DNA of 8,893 bases from Patescibacteria group bacterium (GCA_023487325.1 JAMDBS010000134.1:1-8893), one strand, 5' to 3'. Shown: positions 1-5,751, counted from the stretch's first letter. The notes: generated by a model not told the origin, from the letters alone. Translations and numbers: made by a program.

Positions 1-399
1 CAATCGCCACTGCACCATTTGAAATTCCTTTAGCCAGGCAAAGCATATCGGGTACGACATTTTCATGTTCAATCGCAAAAAGTTTTCCAGTTCGGGAAAA
101 CCCCGTGCCAACTTCGTCGACAATCAGAAGAGTACCGTACTTCTCAGTGGTTTTACGTACCGCCTTTAAAAAACCAGGGTATGCAACCAATGTTGATCCC
201 CAACCAGTTATAATTCCCGGTTCGGTAACAAATGCGGCGACATCGCGTTTCGCCAGTAACTTTTCTAAATCAGAAATAAATTTTATAAAATTTGCTTCGC
301 CCAGTTTTTCTGTCGGGAATTCCAACTGAATGATTTCCGGAACCATGGGCGCGATACGTCCTACCATTTGCGGAGAGTATCCTAACGCCAAAGATGCAA
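1..399 (-). pseudogene. Class-III aminotransferase, 3' part, out of frame with its 5' part and cut by the window edge
   Basis: Read on the minus strand in the frame whose codons begin at 397, 394 and so on, the sequence is open to the window edge and continues the protein begun at 795. It starts with [11 protein letters not shown]. It contains [11 protein letters not shown], then [15 protein letters not shown], the family's PLP-ring aspartate motif, and LAKGISNG, whose lysine (codon 31-29) is the expected Schiff-base residue. These are hallmarks of fold-type I class-III aminotransferases (GABA, ornithine, glutamate-1-semialdehyde types); the substrate cannot be told. All catalytic motifs that fall inside the window survive, so one base change would restore the gene. 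That favours a recent mutation or a sequencing or assembly error over old decay. The C-terminal domain lies outside the window. Confidence 0.85.
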
Positions 400-795
400 T
401 GATTGTCCGTGATAACTACCCTTAAAACCAATAATCTTTTTCCTTCCAGTTGCAGCTCGGGCTATTTTCATCGCCTCTTCAATGGCCTCTGTGCCTCCCG
501 TTGCCTTTGTGCAGGCATCAAGCTTTTTAGGTAAAGCATCAGTAAGTTTTGCGGCATATTCCTCCTGAATCGGGTCGGAACCCCACAAAAGTCCTTGGAC
601 ATTTTTCTTTGTTTGCTTGGCAATCTCTTCGTTCACTTCGGGATTATTCCAGCCCAGATTCGTAACATTCCAAGCTGACGTAAAATCAATATATCTTTTG
701 CCATTCATATCCCATATGAGCGCGCCCTCGGACTTTGACATTCTGAAGAAATTATACTTTTTGAGATTTCTATAAACAATGCTATTTTCAATCAT
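382..795 (-). pseudogene. Class-III aminotransferase, 5' part, ended early by a one-base frameshift
   Basis: This frame encodes 137 residues starting at ATG 795. It covers a normal N-terminus, including GALIWDMNGKRYIDFTSAW and the ATGGTEAIEEAMKIAR stretch corresponding to the PLP-phosphate motif (usually like SGSEANEAA). It ends at SYHGQS, the family's (F/Y)HG motif. After codon 402-400 (TCA) the frame runs into LHLWR-stop, while the -1 frame from 397 continues the family sequence (ASLALGYS). One base is missing near 397-399; restoring an A or G gives GQS(I/L)ASLALGYS. There is only a weak Shine-Dalgarno sequence before ATG 795 (GGAT about 9 nt upstream). PLP-dependent transaminase is certain at family level; substrate unknown. 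Confidence 0.85.
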
Positions 796-818
796 AGTAA
801 ATTAATCCATTTGAAAGT

Positions 819-961
819 TTAATTTTTTTCAGTATAATTTACAACGTCGCTAAATACTTTTGGAAATATTAACGGGTCAATAATTTTAACCGCATTATAT
901 TTGGCTTTTTCAATAACTTTTTTAAATTTCCCTCAATATTTTTCCAACAGCTGGTTTCGTT
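819..961 (-). pseudogene. Possible decayed 3' end of an unidentified gene upstream of the aminotransferase
   Basis: On the minus strand one frame reads NQLLEKY, then TGA (935-933), then GKFKKVIEKAKYNAVKII and DPLIFPKVFSDVVNYTEKN, ending in TAA at 821-819, 23 nt before the aminotransferase ATG. The tract after the TGA is about 37 codons long, has mixed composition with alternating hydrophobic and charged residues, and sits where an upstream operon gene would end. A TAA lies just before the tract and the TGA inside it, so nothing here is intact. I recognise no family. It may be the tail of a degraded gene or a chance open stretch in AT-rich DNA. The rest of the 796-1041 spacer is AT-rich, and I see neither a convincing terminator nor a clear promoter in it. 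Confidence 0.25.
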
Positions 962-1041
962 TTTATTTTTTCTTATTTTAAAATTATATTTTCATCTTAT
1001 TTTTCATACAACCTAATTCAATACTGTATTAATATTTATAT

Positions 1042-1329
1042 TTATTCTGCATGATTGCCCGACAATTCTCTCAATTTAGCAGCTAAGCTATCTTGGTCTA
1101 TGAACTCTTGCTTGTCGTTTGGGAATTGAATTACATATAAATCATCGCCGGCTTCGTCCTCATTAATTTTTATAGCTTTGTTGCTTGTTGCCATGCTTAT
1201 TATTTCTAACATATCATCTGGCGTCGCGTTTTCGGGAATTACAATACAATTTTTTGCACCTAATCCTTGTTCGGCAGGTACTACATTTATTTGCAATTCT
1301 TTTTGTTCTTGTCTGGGTTCATTTTCCAT
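1042..1329 (-). CDS. Hypothetical small acidic protein (95 aa)
   Basis: I do not recognise this protein. It is acidic and hydrophilic, with no signal peptide, membrane segment or cysteine-pair motif. After a glutamine- and glutamate-rich N-terminus come a predicted strand (QINVVPAE), a strand (NCIVIPE), a helix (DDMLEIISMATSN), a strand (DDLYVIQFP) and a C-terminal helix (SLAAKLRELSG), so a small folded alpha/beta domain is likely. The start is well supported: AAGAAAGGAGC lies a good distance before ATG 1329 and is the strongest Shine-Dalgarno sequence in the window. The gene follows the YeaO-like gene on the same strand after a 96-nt spacer that holds a GC-rich element. The base and codon composition looks native. 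Confidence 0.7.
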   Translation of the reverse strand: MENEPRQEQKELQINVVPAEQGLGAKNCIVIPENATPDDMLEIISMATSNKAIKINEDEAGDDLYVIQFPNDKQEFIDQDSLAAKLRELSGNHAE

Positions 1330-1382
1330 GATTAAGCTCCTTTCTTAATTATTTCACTAATTAAATTGTTTACAAAATATTT

Positions 1383-1412
1383 GGCGGGACATGTCGGTCT
1401 GGAACCCCGGCT
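1383..1412. repeat. GC-rich intergenic element, probable dispersed repeat
   Basis: About 70% G+C over 30 bases inside a strongly AT-rich spacer between two minus-strand genes. It contains the palindrome GACATGTC followed outward by CCCGCC on the minus strand, and a short GGT/ACC inverted pair. ATGTCCCGC recurs at 2033-2041 in the dnaG leader. It makes only weak hairpins and lacks the U-run of an intrinsic terminator. Calling it a dispersed repeat is an inference from composition and the shared 9-mer; copies elsewhere in the genome are needed to prove it. Confidence 0.35.
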
Positions 1413-1425
1413 TATAGTTTTTTAA

Positions 1426-1770
1426 TTAATCGTCTAACAGATTCTTAATAACAATCGCTTCGTTATGTTTGTCATCCCTTGCTGCATAAAGAAGTGTAAT
1501 ATTTTTTATCTTCTTTGCAATTTCTTTCAACTGATCGAAAGCTTCTTTGTTCGCCATGATTTCTAATTTGTATTTTTTTTGAAATTCCGTCCATTTATTT
1601 GGATCATGTCCAAACCACTTTCTAAGCTCAGTACTTGGCGCAATTTCTTTGAGCCATAGATCTAGCTTAGCCTTTTCCTTAGATACACCGCGAGGCCACA
1701 ATCTATCGAGAAGAATTCTAAAGCCATCGTTTTCCTCTACTTTTTCGTAAACTCTTTTTAATTTAATCAC
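1426..1770 (-). CDS. DUF488 (YeaO-like) family protein
   Basis: At 114 residues it has the usual length of the YeaO branch of DUF488. The family pattern is plain: KRVYEKVEENDGFRILLDRLWPRGVSKEKA at residues 4-33 (VDRLWPRG core), then LDLWLKEIAPSTELRKWFGHD, and near the C-terminus ITLLYAARDDKHNEA, matching the family's VTLLYAA(K/R)D..HN signature. The biochemical function is not established; the family is often described as uncharacterised, with a possible role in stress or metal handling. The start is GTG at 1770: it gives the family N-terminus MIKLKRVY, while the overlapping ATG at 1772 runs straight into TGA in its own frame. There is no Shine-Dalgarno sequence. The gene begins 23 nt after the encoded CCA of tRNA-Ser with no visible promoter between, so it is probably transcribed with the tRNA. 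Confidence 0.9.
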   Translation of the reverse strand: MIKLKRVYEKVEENDGFRILLDRLWPRGVSKEKAKLDLWLKEIAPSTELRKWFGHDPNKWTEFQKKYKLEIMANKEAFDQLKEIAKKIKNITLLYAARDDKHNEAIVIKNLLDD

Positions 1771-1793
1771 ATTGTTTAGATTTTGAATTAGTA

Positions 1794-1881
1794 TGGCGGA
1801 GAGGGAGGGAGTCGAACCCTCGATACCTTGCGGTATACGAGCTTTCCAAGCCCGCGCACTAGGCCACTATGCGACCTCTCC
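1794..1881 (-). tRNA. tRNA-Ser (anticodon GGA), with encoded CCA
   Basis: The minus strand folds into a complete class-II tRNA of 88 nt. The acceptor stem GGAGAGG pairs with CCTCTCC (1875-1881 with 1798-1804), followed by discriminator G and a genomically encoded CCA (1796-1794). The anticodon arm is CGGGC/GCTCG around the loop TTGGAAA, so the anticodon is GGA (1847-1845), reading UCC and UCU. A long variable arm, TACC-GCAA-GGTA, fits serine. The T arm is GAGGG-TTCGACT-CCCTC. It is transcribed from a near-consensus promoter just upstream and leads directly into the YeaO-like gene. Confidence 0.97.
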
Positions 1882-1894
1882 ATATTTCTATTGT

Positions 1895-1923
1895 ATTATA
1901 AGATACATTACTTCTAATTTCAA
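1895..1923 (-). promoter_or_regulatory. Promoter of tRNA-Ser and the following gene
   Basis: On the minus strand, -35 TTGAAA (1923-1918) and -10 TATAAT (1900-1895) are separated by exactly 17 nt, an almost perfect sigma-70 promoter. The -10 ends 13 nt before the mature tRNA 5' end, leaving a short 5' leader for RNase P to remove. It is divergent from the dnaG promoter, whose -10 lies about 55 bp away. Confidence 0.75.
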
Positions 1924-1930
1924 GATAGCA

Positions 1931-1958
1931 TTTGCGTAATTGAAAGAAGTATTATAAT
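1931..1958 (+). promoter_or_regulatory. Probable promoter of dnaG-rpoD
   Basis: A perfect -10 TATAAT lies at 1953-1958. The best -35 is poor: TTTGCG at 1931-1936 with a 16-nt spacer. The predicted transcript would start near 1965, at the first base of the heptamer repeat at 1966, giving a leader of about 128 nt before the dnaG ATG. The weak -35 may mean modest or regulated expression; this is inference. Confidence 0.5.
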
Positions 1959-1965
1959 CTTGAAT

Positions 1966-2000
1966 TAGACACTAGACGATAGGCACCAGTTGTTTGTTTG
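1966..2000 (+). repeat. Degenerate tandem heptamer repeat in the dnaG leader, copy 1
   Basis: The sequence parses into 7-mers: TAGACAC, TAGACGA, TAGGCAC, CAGTTGT, TTGTTTG. A related array lies at 5004-5041 in the same order (TAGACGC, TAGACAT, TAAGACGA, TAGTCGC, TAGTTGC). Bases 1970-1992 occur again as an exact 23-bp inverted copy at 2243-2265 inside dnaG; allowing one mismatch, the match is 28 bp (1970-1997 with 2238-2265). It begins about where dnaG transcription should start. This looks like an intergenic repeat family of the genome. Confidence 0.65.
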
Positions 2001-2036
2001 TGGATGCTGGTTTATTTGTAATAATTTGTAAGATGT

Positions 2037-2056
2037 CCCGCAGGGGCCACTGTGGG
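2037..2056 (+). other. GC-rich hairpin in the dnaG leader
   Basis: CCCGCAG (2037-2043) pairs with CTGTGGG (2050-2056), with one G-U pair and a 6-nt loop GGGCCA. It is not followed by a T-run, so it is not an intrinsic terminator. It sits about 35 nt before the dnaG ribosome-binding site, in an otherwise AT-rich leader, and shares ATGTCCCGC with the element at 1383-1412. It could be a repeat remnant or a leader structure; its role is unknown. Confidence 0.35.
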
Positions 2057-2092
2057 GATAATAATTCGTAATTATTAGTAAATAAGGAATAT

Positions 2093-2296
2093 ATGGATGA
2101 AGTTGAAGAAATAAAAAGAAGAATAAATGTGGCGGATTTTATCGGCCAATATGTGACGCTTAAAAAAGCTGGCGCCAATTATAAAACCAACTGTCCCTTT
2201 CATCAGGAAAAAACTGCTTCTTTTATGGTTTCTCCCGACAAGCAACTGGTGCCTATCGTCTAGTGCGGTAAAGGCGGAGATATTTTTGGTTTTGTC
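2093..2296 (+). pseudogene. dnaG: DNA primase, N-terminal zinc-ribbon segment interrupted by TAG
   Basis: Starting at ATG 2093, behind AAGGA (2084-2088, spacing 4), the frame encodes a normal DnaG N-terminus: INVADFIGQYVTLKKAG, then NCPFHQEKTASFMVSPDKQ. C34 and H37 are the first two zinc ligands of the CHC2 ribbon. The family then has six residues like IWHCFG before [15 protein letters not shown]. Here the six codons read L-V-P-I-V-stop (TAG 2261-2263), and CGKGGD resumes in frame at 2264. The third ligand (expected C55) and the tryptophan and histidine before it are lost; the fourth ligand, C58, follows the stop. The odd bases are an inverted copy of the repeat at 1970-1992. The segment continues in frame into the ORF at 2297. 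Confidence 0.85.
2238..2265 (-). repeat. Inverted copy of the leader repeat inside the dnaG zinc-ribbon codons
   Basis: The reverse complement of 2243-2265 is identical to 1970-1992 (23 bp). With one mismatch the match is 28 bp, to 1970-1997. The mismatch lies in the part that still codes normal DnaG residues (AAG CAA), so the native sequence probably runs to about 2247 and the copied tract covers about 2248-2263. The number of codons is unchanged relative to the family. The two copies are separated by about 240 bp and could pair in the mRNA. Confidence 0.8.
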
Positions 2297-3892
2297 ATGG
2301 AATTGGAAGCGTTAAATTTTCGTGAAGCTTTAGAACTTTTAGCTCAACGCGCCGGCGTAGAATTAAAAACCAGTAAATCAAAAGAGGAATACCAAAAAGA
2401 AAAAAATATTAAAAGCCAAATTTATCAGATTAACAGAATTAGCGCTGAAGTTTATCATAAAATTTTACTCGAAGCTAAATACGCGCAAAACGCCAGAGGT
2501 TATCTAAAAAAACGCGGCGTAAATCAGCAAACAATTAATGAATTTAAAATTGGTTATGCTCCCGACAGTTCAATTTTGTACAAATTTTTAATTAAGCGCG
2601 GTTTTAATGCGGCAGAAATTCGCCAAGCCGGTAGTCCGGAAAACTTTAGAAATCGTCTTGTATTTCCGATTTTTGATATTATGGACAACGTAGTGGGTTT
2701 TAGCGCTAGGGCGTTAGAAAAAAATCAGGAGCCAAAATATATTAACACGCCTGATACCCCAATTTATCATAAAAGCAGTGTTTTATATGGTTTAAATAAG
2801 GCCAAAACTGAAATCAGAAAAAAGCTGTATTCGCTTATCGTGGAAGGGCAAATGGATGTGGTTTTGTCCCACCAGGTCGGCGTTAAAACCGCCGTGGCTT
2901 CTTCGGGAATAGCCCTAACCGAAAATCATTTGGATATTTTAACCCGTTATAGTGATAATATTTTATTTGCTTTTGATCAAGACGAAGCGGGCACGCAAGC
3001 CGTTAAACGTTCTATCAATATGGCGCTGGCGCGGGGAATTAGTTTAAAAATAGTGGTTTTGCCGACTGAGTTTAAAGATGCTGGTGAGGCAATCTTAAAA
3101 GATCCAAAAGTATGGGTTAAGGCGGTAAAAACTGCCGTACCGGTAGTGGAATGGTATTTTGATAAAGTATTCGCGCAATATAAAGGTGACAATTACAATT
3201 CAATTGATAAAAAAAATATTGCCAAGCAGTTGATCCCGATAATGCAAAAAATTACGGATAATATTGAAAGAGCGCATTATATCCAGCAGTTGGCAAAAAA
3301 ATTGGCCGTACCAGAAAGATTTATTGAAGAAGCGGTGGCGAGAAGAGTCGAGAGCGGACCTGCCCGCCATGCGTCGCAAGGCGTTGCAGGCGGGAAGTCG
3401 ATAAATCCACAAACCAAAGAATATCAAGAAAGAAAAATTGAAACAGAAGATTTGTTGGTAATATTATTGTTAAAATTTCCCCAATTTTTAGAAAAAGTGG
3501 TTATCGACCTAGATTATAATGATTTTTCTCAAAATTCCTTGGCGCAGAAAATTTACAAATTCCTGCAGTCCTGTTATACTAAAACAGAATGTGATAATTC
3601 TAAATCATGTCAGGTTTGCAACCAAATCAATTCTTGCTTGAAAAAAAAGCTGTCTAAAGACGAACAAAAACAGCTTAAAGAATTAGAGTTAATGATAGAG
3701 AAAAAATATCCTTCTCTTAAAGAAGATGAGGTTGAAGGAGAAATTTTACAGTGCGCTAAAAATATTCAGAATAAAAAAAGAGAAACGATTAAATCAAATT
3801 ACGCCGACAAGATTGCTCAAGCCGAACAAGAAGGAAATATCGAAAAATTGAAACAATTATTAGAAGAATTTCAAAACATTATTAGTGAATAA
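2297..3892 (+). CDS. dnaG: DNA primase, catalytic and C-terminal parts (remaining open frame)
   Basis: DNA primase makes the RNA primers for replication and works with the DnaB helicase. This frame is the continuation of the disrupted gene starting at 2093; numbering from there (residue 1) the intact product would be about 599 aa, normal for the family. Visible are the RNA-polymerase-domain motif [20 protein letters not shown] and the TOPRIM core, [12 protein letters not shown] (E251, D255) and FAFDQDEAG (D295, D297). The C-terminal helicase-binding region begins near [15 protein letters not shown]. Two oddities are an in-frame GC-rich hairpin encoding residues about 420-436, and five cysteines between 494 and 515 in the C-terminal domain. 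As the sequence stands, translation could only start at ATG 2297, giving a primase without its zinc ribbon and probably not functional. The gene lies 11 nt before rpoD. Confidence 0.93.
   Translation: MELEALNFREALELLAQRAGVELKTSKSKEEYQKEKNIKSQIYQINRISAEVYHKILLEAKYAQNARGYLKKRGVNQQTINEFKIGYAPDSSILYKFLIKRGFNAAEIRQAGSPENFRNRLVFPIFDIMDNVVGFSARALEKNQEPKYINTPDTPIYHKSSVLYGLNKAKTEIRKKLYSLIVEGQMDVVLSHQVGVKTAVASSGIALTENHLDILTRYSDNILFAFDQDEAGTQAVKRSINMALARGISLKIVVLPTEFKDAGEAILKDPKVWVKAVKTAVPVVEWYFDKVFAQYKGDNYNSIDKKNIAKQLIPIMQKITDNIERAHYIQQLAKKLAVPERFIEEAVARRVESGPARHASQGVAGGKSINPQTKEYQERKIETEDLLVILLLKFPQFLEKVVIDLDYNDFSQNSLAQKIYKFLQSCYTKTECDNSKSCQVCNQINSCLKKKLSKDEQKQLKELELMIEKKYPSLKEDEVEGEILQCAKNIQNKKRETIKSNYADKIAQAEQEGNIEKLKQLLEEFQNIISE
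3359..3394 (+). repeat. GC-rich palindromic repeat read in frame within dnaG
   Basis: CCCGCC (3363-3368) pairs with GGCGGG (3389-3394), and inside them CGTC-GCAA-GGCG forms a second short stem with a GNRA-type loop. The tract is far more GC-rich than the surrounding gene and encodes small and polar residues ([12 protein letters not shown]) without disturbing the frame. It lies in the linker between the TOPRIM/polymerase domain and the helicase-binding domain, where an insertion would be tolerated. AGTCGA flanks it on both sides (3346 and 3396). This resembles coding palindromic elements such as the RPEs of Rickettsia; homology to them is not claimed. Confidence 0.6.
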
Positions 3893-3903
3893 TCAAAAAC
3901 AAT

Positions 3904-5001
3904 ATGCCTAAAAAAAGAATTATTAAAGCTCGTAAAACACTGCAGGAATTTAAATTTCCCGAAGAAGTCAACCGCCTGGTAAAAAAGGGATTGGCAACCG
4001 GTTTTGTAACCTACCAAGAGATTTTGCAGTGTTTTCCGGAGCCAGAAAAAAAAATTCCGCTTGTTGATGCTTTATATGACATGTTTTCTAGAGAGGGAAT
4101 CGAGGTTAAGGAAGCCCAGAAGCTATTGCAAGTTGGTGGTAAAACCGAAGAAAAATTACCCGAAGTTTCGGAAATTTCTAATGATTCAGTGCGTATGTAT
4201 TTACGGGAAATTGGTAAGATTCCTTTGCTTACCACCGAAGAAGAAGTGCGTTTGGCAAAACGCTCGGAAGCCGGCGATGAGGTAGCAAAGAAAAAAATTA
4301 TTGAAGCGAATTTGCGCTTAGTTGTTTCTATTGCCAAAAAATATATTGGTCGCGGTCTTTCTTTGCTTGATTTAATTCAGGAAGGCAACGCTGGTTTGCT
4401 TCGGGCAGTTGAAAAGTTTAATTTTCGTAAAGGCTATAAATTTTCTACTTATGCAACTTGGTGGATTCGTCAAGCCATTACGCGCGCTATTGCCGATCAG
4501 GCCAGGACTATTAGAATTCCCGTCCATATGGTTGAGCTAATTAATAAAATGATTCGTACTCAGCGTCAATTAGTGCAAGACTTGGGCCGCCCTCCTTTGC
4601 CAGAAGAAATTGCTGCTGAAATGGATTTGCCGCTAGATAAGGTTGAACATATCATTAAAATTTCCCAAGAAACTGTTTCGCTGGAAGCCCCAGTGGGCGA
4701 AGAAGAAGACTCAAAATTGGGCGATTTTATCGAAGATAAAGAGAATATGTCGCCCGATGAAGTAGCAATTTACCAAATTCTCAAAGGACATATCGGCGAA
4801 TTTATCCAAACACTGGCCCCGCGTGAGCAAAAAATATTAAAACTCAGGTTTGGATTAGAAGATGGACAAACTCATACATTAGAAGAAGTAGGCAAGGAAT
4901 TTGGCGTTACCCGCGAACGCATTCGCCAAATTGAAGCTAAGGCGTTGCAGAAGCTTAAAAAACACGAACAATCGGAAAGATTGAAAGATTATTTGAAATA
5001 A
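3904..5001 (+). CDS. rpoD: Primary RNA polymerase sigma factor (RpoD/SigA)
   Basis: This is the housekeeping sigma-70, which directs RNA polymerase to promoters. At 365 aa it is a short, SigA-type form without the long non-conserved insert of proteobacterial RpoD. A divergent N-terminal region 1.1 (about 1-90) precedes region 1.2 ([17 protein letters not shown], 94-110). Region 2 spans about 135-205 and includes [30 protein letters not shown] and the -10-recognition helix [17 protein letters not shown]. Region 3 covers about 208-280. Region 4 (about 300-355) ends with the -35-recognition helix-turn-helix [20 protein letters not shown]. The start has no evident Shine-Dalgarno sequence but lies 11 nt after dnaG, so coupled translation is plausible. 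The dnaG-rpoD order is the conserved macromolecular-synthesis arrangement, here without rpsU. The gene appears intact. Confidence 0.98.
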   Translation: MPKKRIIKARKTLQEFKFPEEVNRLVKKGLATGFVTYQEILQCFPEPEKKIPLVDALYDMFSREGIEVKEAQKLLQVGGKTEEKLPEVSEISNDSVRMYLREIGKIPLLTTEEEVRLAKRSEAGDEVAKKKIIEANLRLVVSIAKKYIGRGLSLLDLIQEGNAGLLRAVEKFNFRKGYKFSTYATWWIRQAITRAIADQARTIRIPVHMVELINKMIRTQRQLVQDLGRPPLPEEIAAEMDLPLDKVEHIIKISQETVSLEAPVGEEEDSKLGDFIEDKENMSPDEVAIYQILKGHIGEFIQTLAPREQKILKLRFGLEDGQTHTLEEVGKEFGVTRERIRQIEAKALQKLKKHEQSERLKDYLK

Positions 5002-5003
5002 AA

Positions 5004-5041
5004 TAGACGCTAGACATTAAGACGATAGTCGCTAGTTGCTG
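5004..5041 (+). repeat. Degenerate tandem heptamer repeat between rpoD and the next gene, copy 2
   Basis: It parses as TAGACGC, TAGACAT, TAAGACGA, TAGTCGC, TAGTTGC. It shares the unit and unit order with the array at 1966-2000, including GACGATAG followed by C-rich then AGTTG units. It fills most of the 60-nt spacer behind rpoD. No hairpin-plus-T-run terminator is seen here. Confidence 0.55.
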
Positions 5042-5048
5042 TCCAACT

Positions 5049-5054
5049 TATAAC
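5049..5054 (+). promoter_or_regulatory. Possible -10 element of the CofE-like gene
   Basis: TATAAC lies 7 nt before ATG 5062. If used, the transcript would begin at or next to the start codon (leaderless), which fits the absence of a Shine-Dalgarno sequence. No -35 is recognisable at 16-18 nt. Read-through from rpoD is the alternative. Confidence 0.3.
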
Positions 5055-5061
5055 TATTTTT

Positions 5062-5709
5062 ATGTTAGCATATACTCGACAGCCGATCAAAACTCATCTA
5101 ATTCATATTAAAGAACCAATTTTGCCTATTATTAAGGAAAAAGTTATTCCGCAAATTAAGTCGGGTGATTTTATCGCTATTTCGGAAAAATTTGTGACGA
5201 TTTCTCAGGGCCGAGTAATCCATAAATCGGCAGTGCATCCAGGCTTATTGGCAAAATTAGTGGTTTCGGGCGTAACGAAATACAAAAATGATATTGGTTA
5301 TTCTAGCCCATATAAAATGCAAGTAGCAATTTATCAAGCTGGCTGGTGGCGAATACTACTGGCCATGATTTTAGGCGGCATTACGCGTCTTTTCGGCCGT
5401 CGAGGCGATTTTTATCGAATTGCCGGGCATAAAATTTCTGAAATTGACGGTTTTAACCCCGATGCCATCAAGCCATTTGATGAATTCGCTATGCTAGGGC
5501 CAGACAATCCCGACGGAGTTTGTCAAAAAATTGAAGACAAATTTAACATCCCATGTATAATAGTTGACGCCAATAATATCAATACTGAAGTTCTGGGAAT
5601 GAGCAAAAAAGTCCTATCAACCAAAGATGAAATTAGAAAAATACTACACGATAACCCGATGGGGCAAGCCGACGAACTAACCCCAATTGTCATAATTAGA
5701 AAAAAATAA
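5062..5709 (+). CDS. CofE-like protein (coenzyme F420-0:L-glutamate ligase family homologue)
   Basis: CofE adds glutamate to coenzyme F420-0 using GTP. This 215-residue protein shows the family N-terminus, a strand and turn with SGDFIAISEKFVTISQGRVI (residues 34-53), and a C-terminal part with GPDNPDGVCQKIEDKFNIP followed by CIIVDANNINTEVLGMSKK (about 146-183), as in the CofE-like proteins commonly found in Patescibacteria. It is shorter than typical archaeal CofE (about 250). A hydrophobic stretch, WWRILLAMILGGITRLF (95-111), is unusual for a soluble ligase. No other F420 gene is in the window, so the true substrate may be another amino-acid conjugate. The family assignment is fairly firm and the reaction uncertain. 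ATG 5062 is the first possible start and has no Shine-Dalgarno sequence. Confidence 0.75.
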   Translation: MLAYTRQPIKTHLIHIKEPILPIIKEKVIPQIKSGDFIAISEKFVTISQGRVIHKSAVHPGLLAKLVVSGVTKYKNDIGYSSPYKMQVAIYQAGWWRILLAMILGGITRLFGRRGDFYRIAGHKISEIDGFNPDAIKPFDEFAMLGPDNPDGVCQKIEDKFNIPCIIVDANNINTEVLGMSKKVLSTKDEIRKILHDNPMGQADELTPIVIIRKK

Positions 5710-5737
5710 GTTCTCAGCTATTTTTCATGATTTAACG

Positions 5738-5743
5738 TATAAT
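5738..5743 (+). promoter_or_regulatory. -10 element of the two-component operon; transcript probably leaderless
   Basis: A perfect TATAAT lies 8 nt before ATG 5752, placing the expected transcription start on or within two bases of the A of the start codon. No Shine-Dalgarno sequence precedes the ATG, in keeping with a leaderless mRNA. No clear -35 is found at 16-18 nt, so an activator may be needed. The TTTAAG pairs seen before 7606 are not present here; only a single ATTTAACG lies next to the -10. Confidence 0.5.
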
Positions 5744-5751
5744 ATAGATAT

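Noticed and set aside
105..329. Plus-strand 74-codon frame
   Set aside because: It is the antisense shadow of the aminotransferase, which carries conserved motifs on the other strand.
933..935. TGA as glycine or tryptophan (alternative code, as in some Patescibacteria)
   Set aside because: The intact genes need no TGA as sense, and this tract has a further TAA just upstream. One doubtful TGA in a possible pseudogene is not evidence for recoding.
796..1041. Sigma-70 promoter for the aminotransferase
   Set aside because: TATAAT (899-894) and TATACT (836-831) occur on the minus strand, but neither has a -35 at suitable spacing, and such hexamers are common in AT-rich spacers.
2037..2056. Hairpin as an intrinsic terminator or attenuator before dnaG
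   Set aside because: No T-run follows the stem; the next bases are GATAATAATTCG.
1972..2178. Minus-strand 68-codon frame overlapping the dnaG leader and start
   Set aside because: It is antisense to a clear DnaG N-terminus and has no family resemblance or ribosome-binding site.
2261..2263. TAG in dnaG as a recoded or read-through codon
   Set aside because: The five residues before it are also wrong for the family and derive from the inverted repeat, so the problem is the whole tract, not the codon. Other genes here use TAG as a normal stop (for example the response regulator).
3346..3401. AGTCGA direct repeats as a target-site duplication of a mobile element
   Set aside because: The 50-bp spacing would shift the frame if inserted cleanly, and six bases can match by chance; kept only as a remark.
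3200..3427. Minus-strand frames within dnaG, rpoD, regulator and kinase
   Set aside because: All are antisense to well-supported genes and show no recognisable domain.
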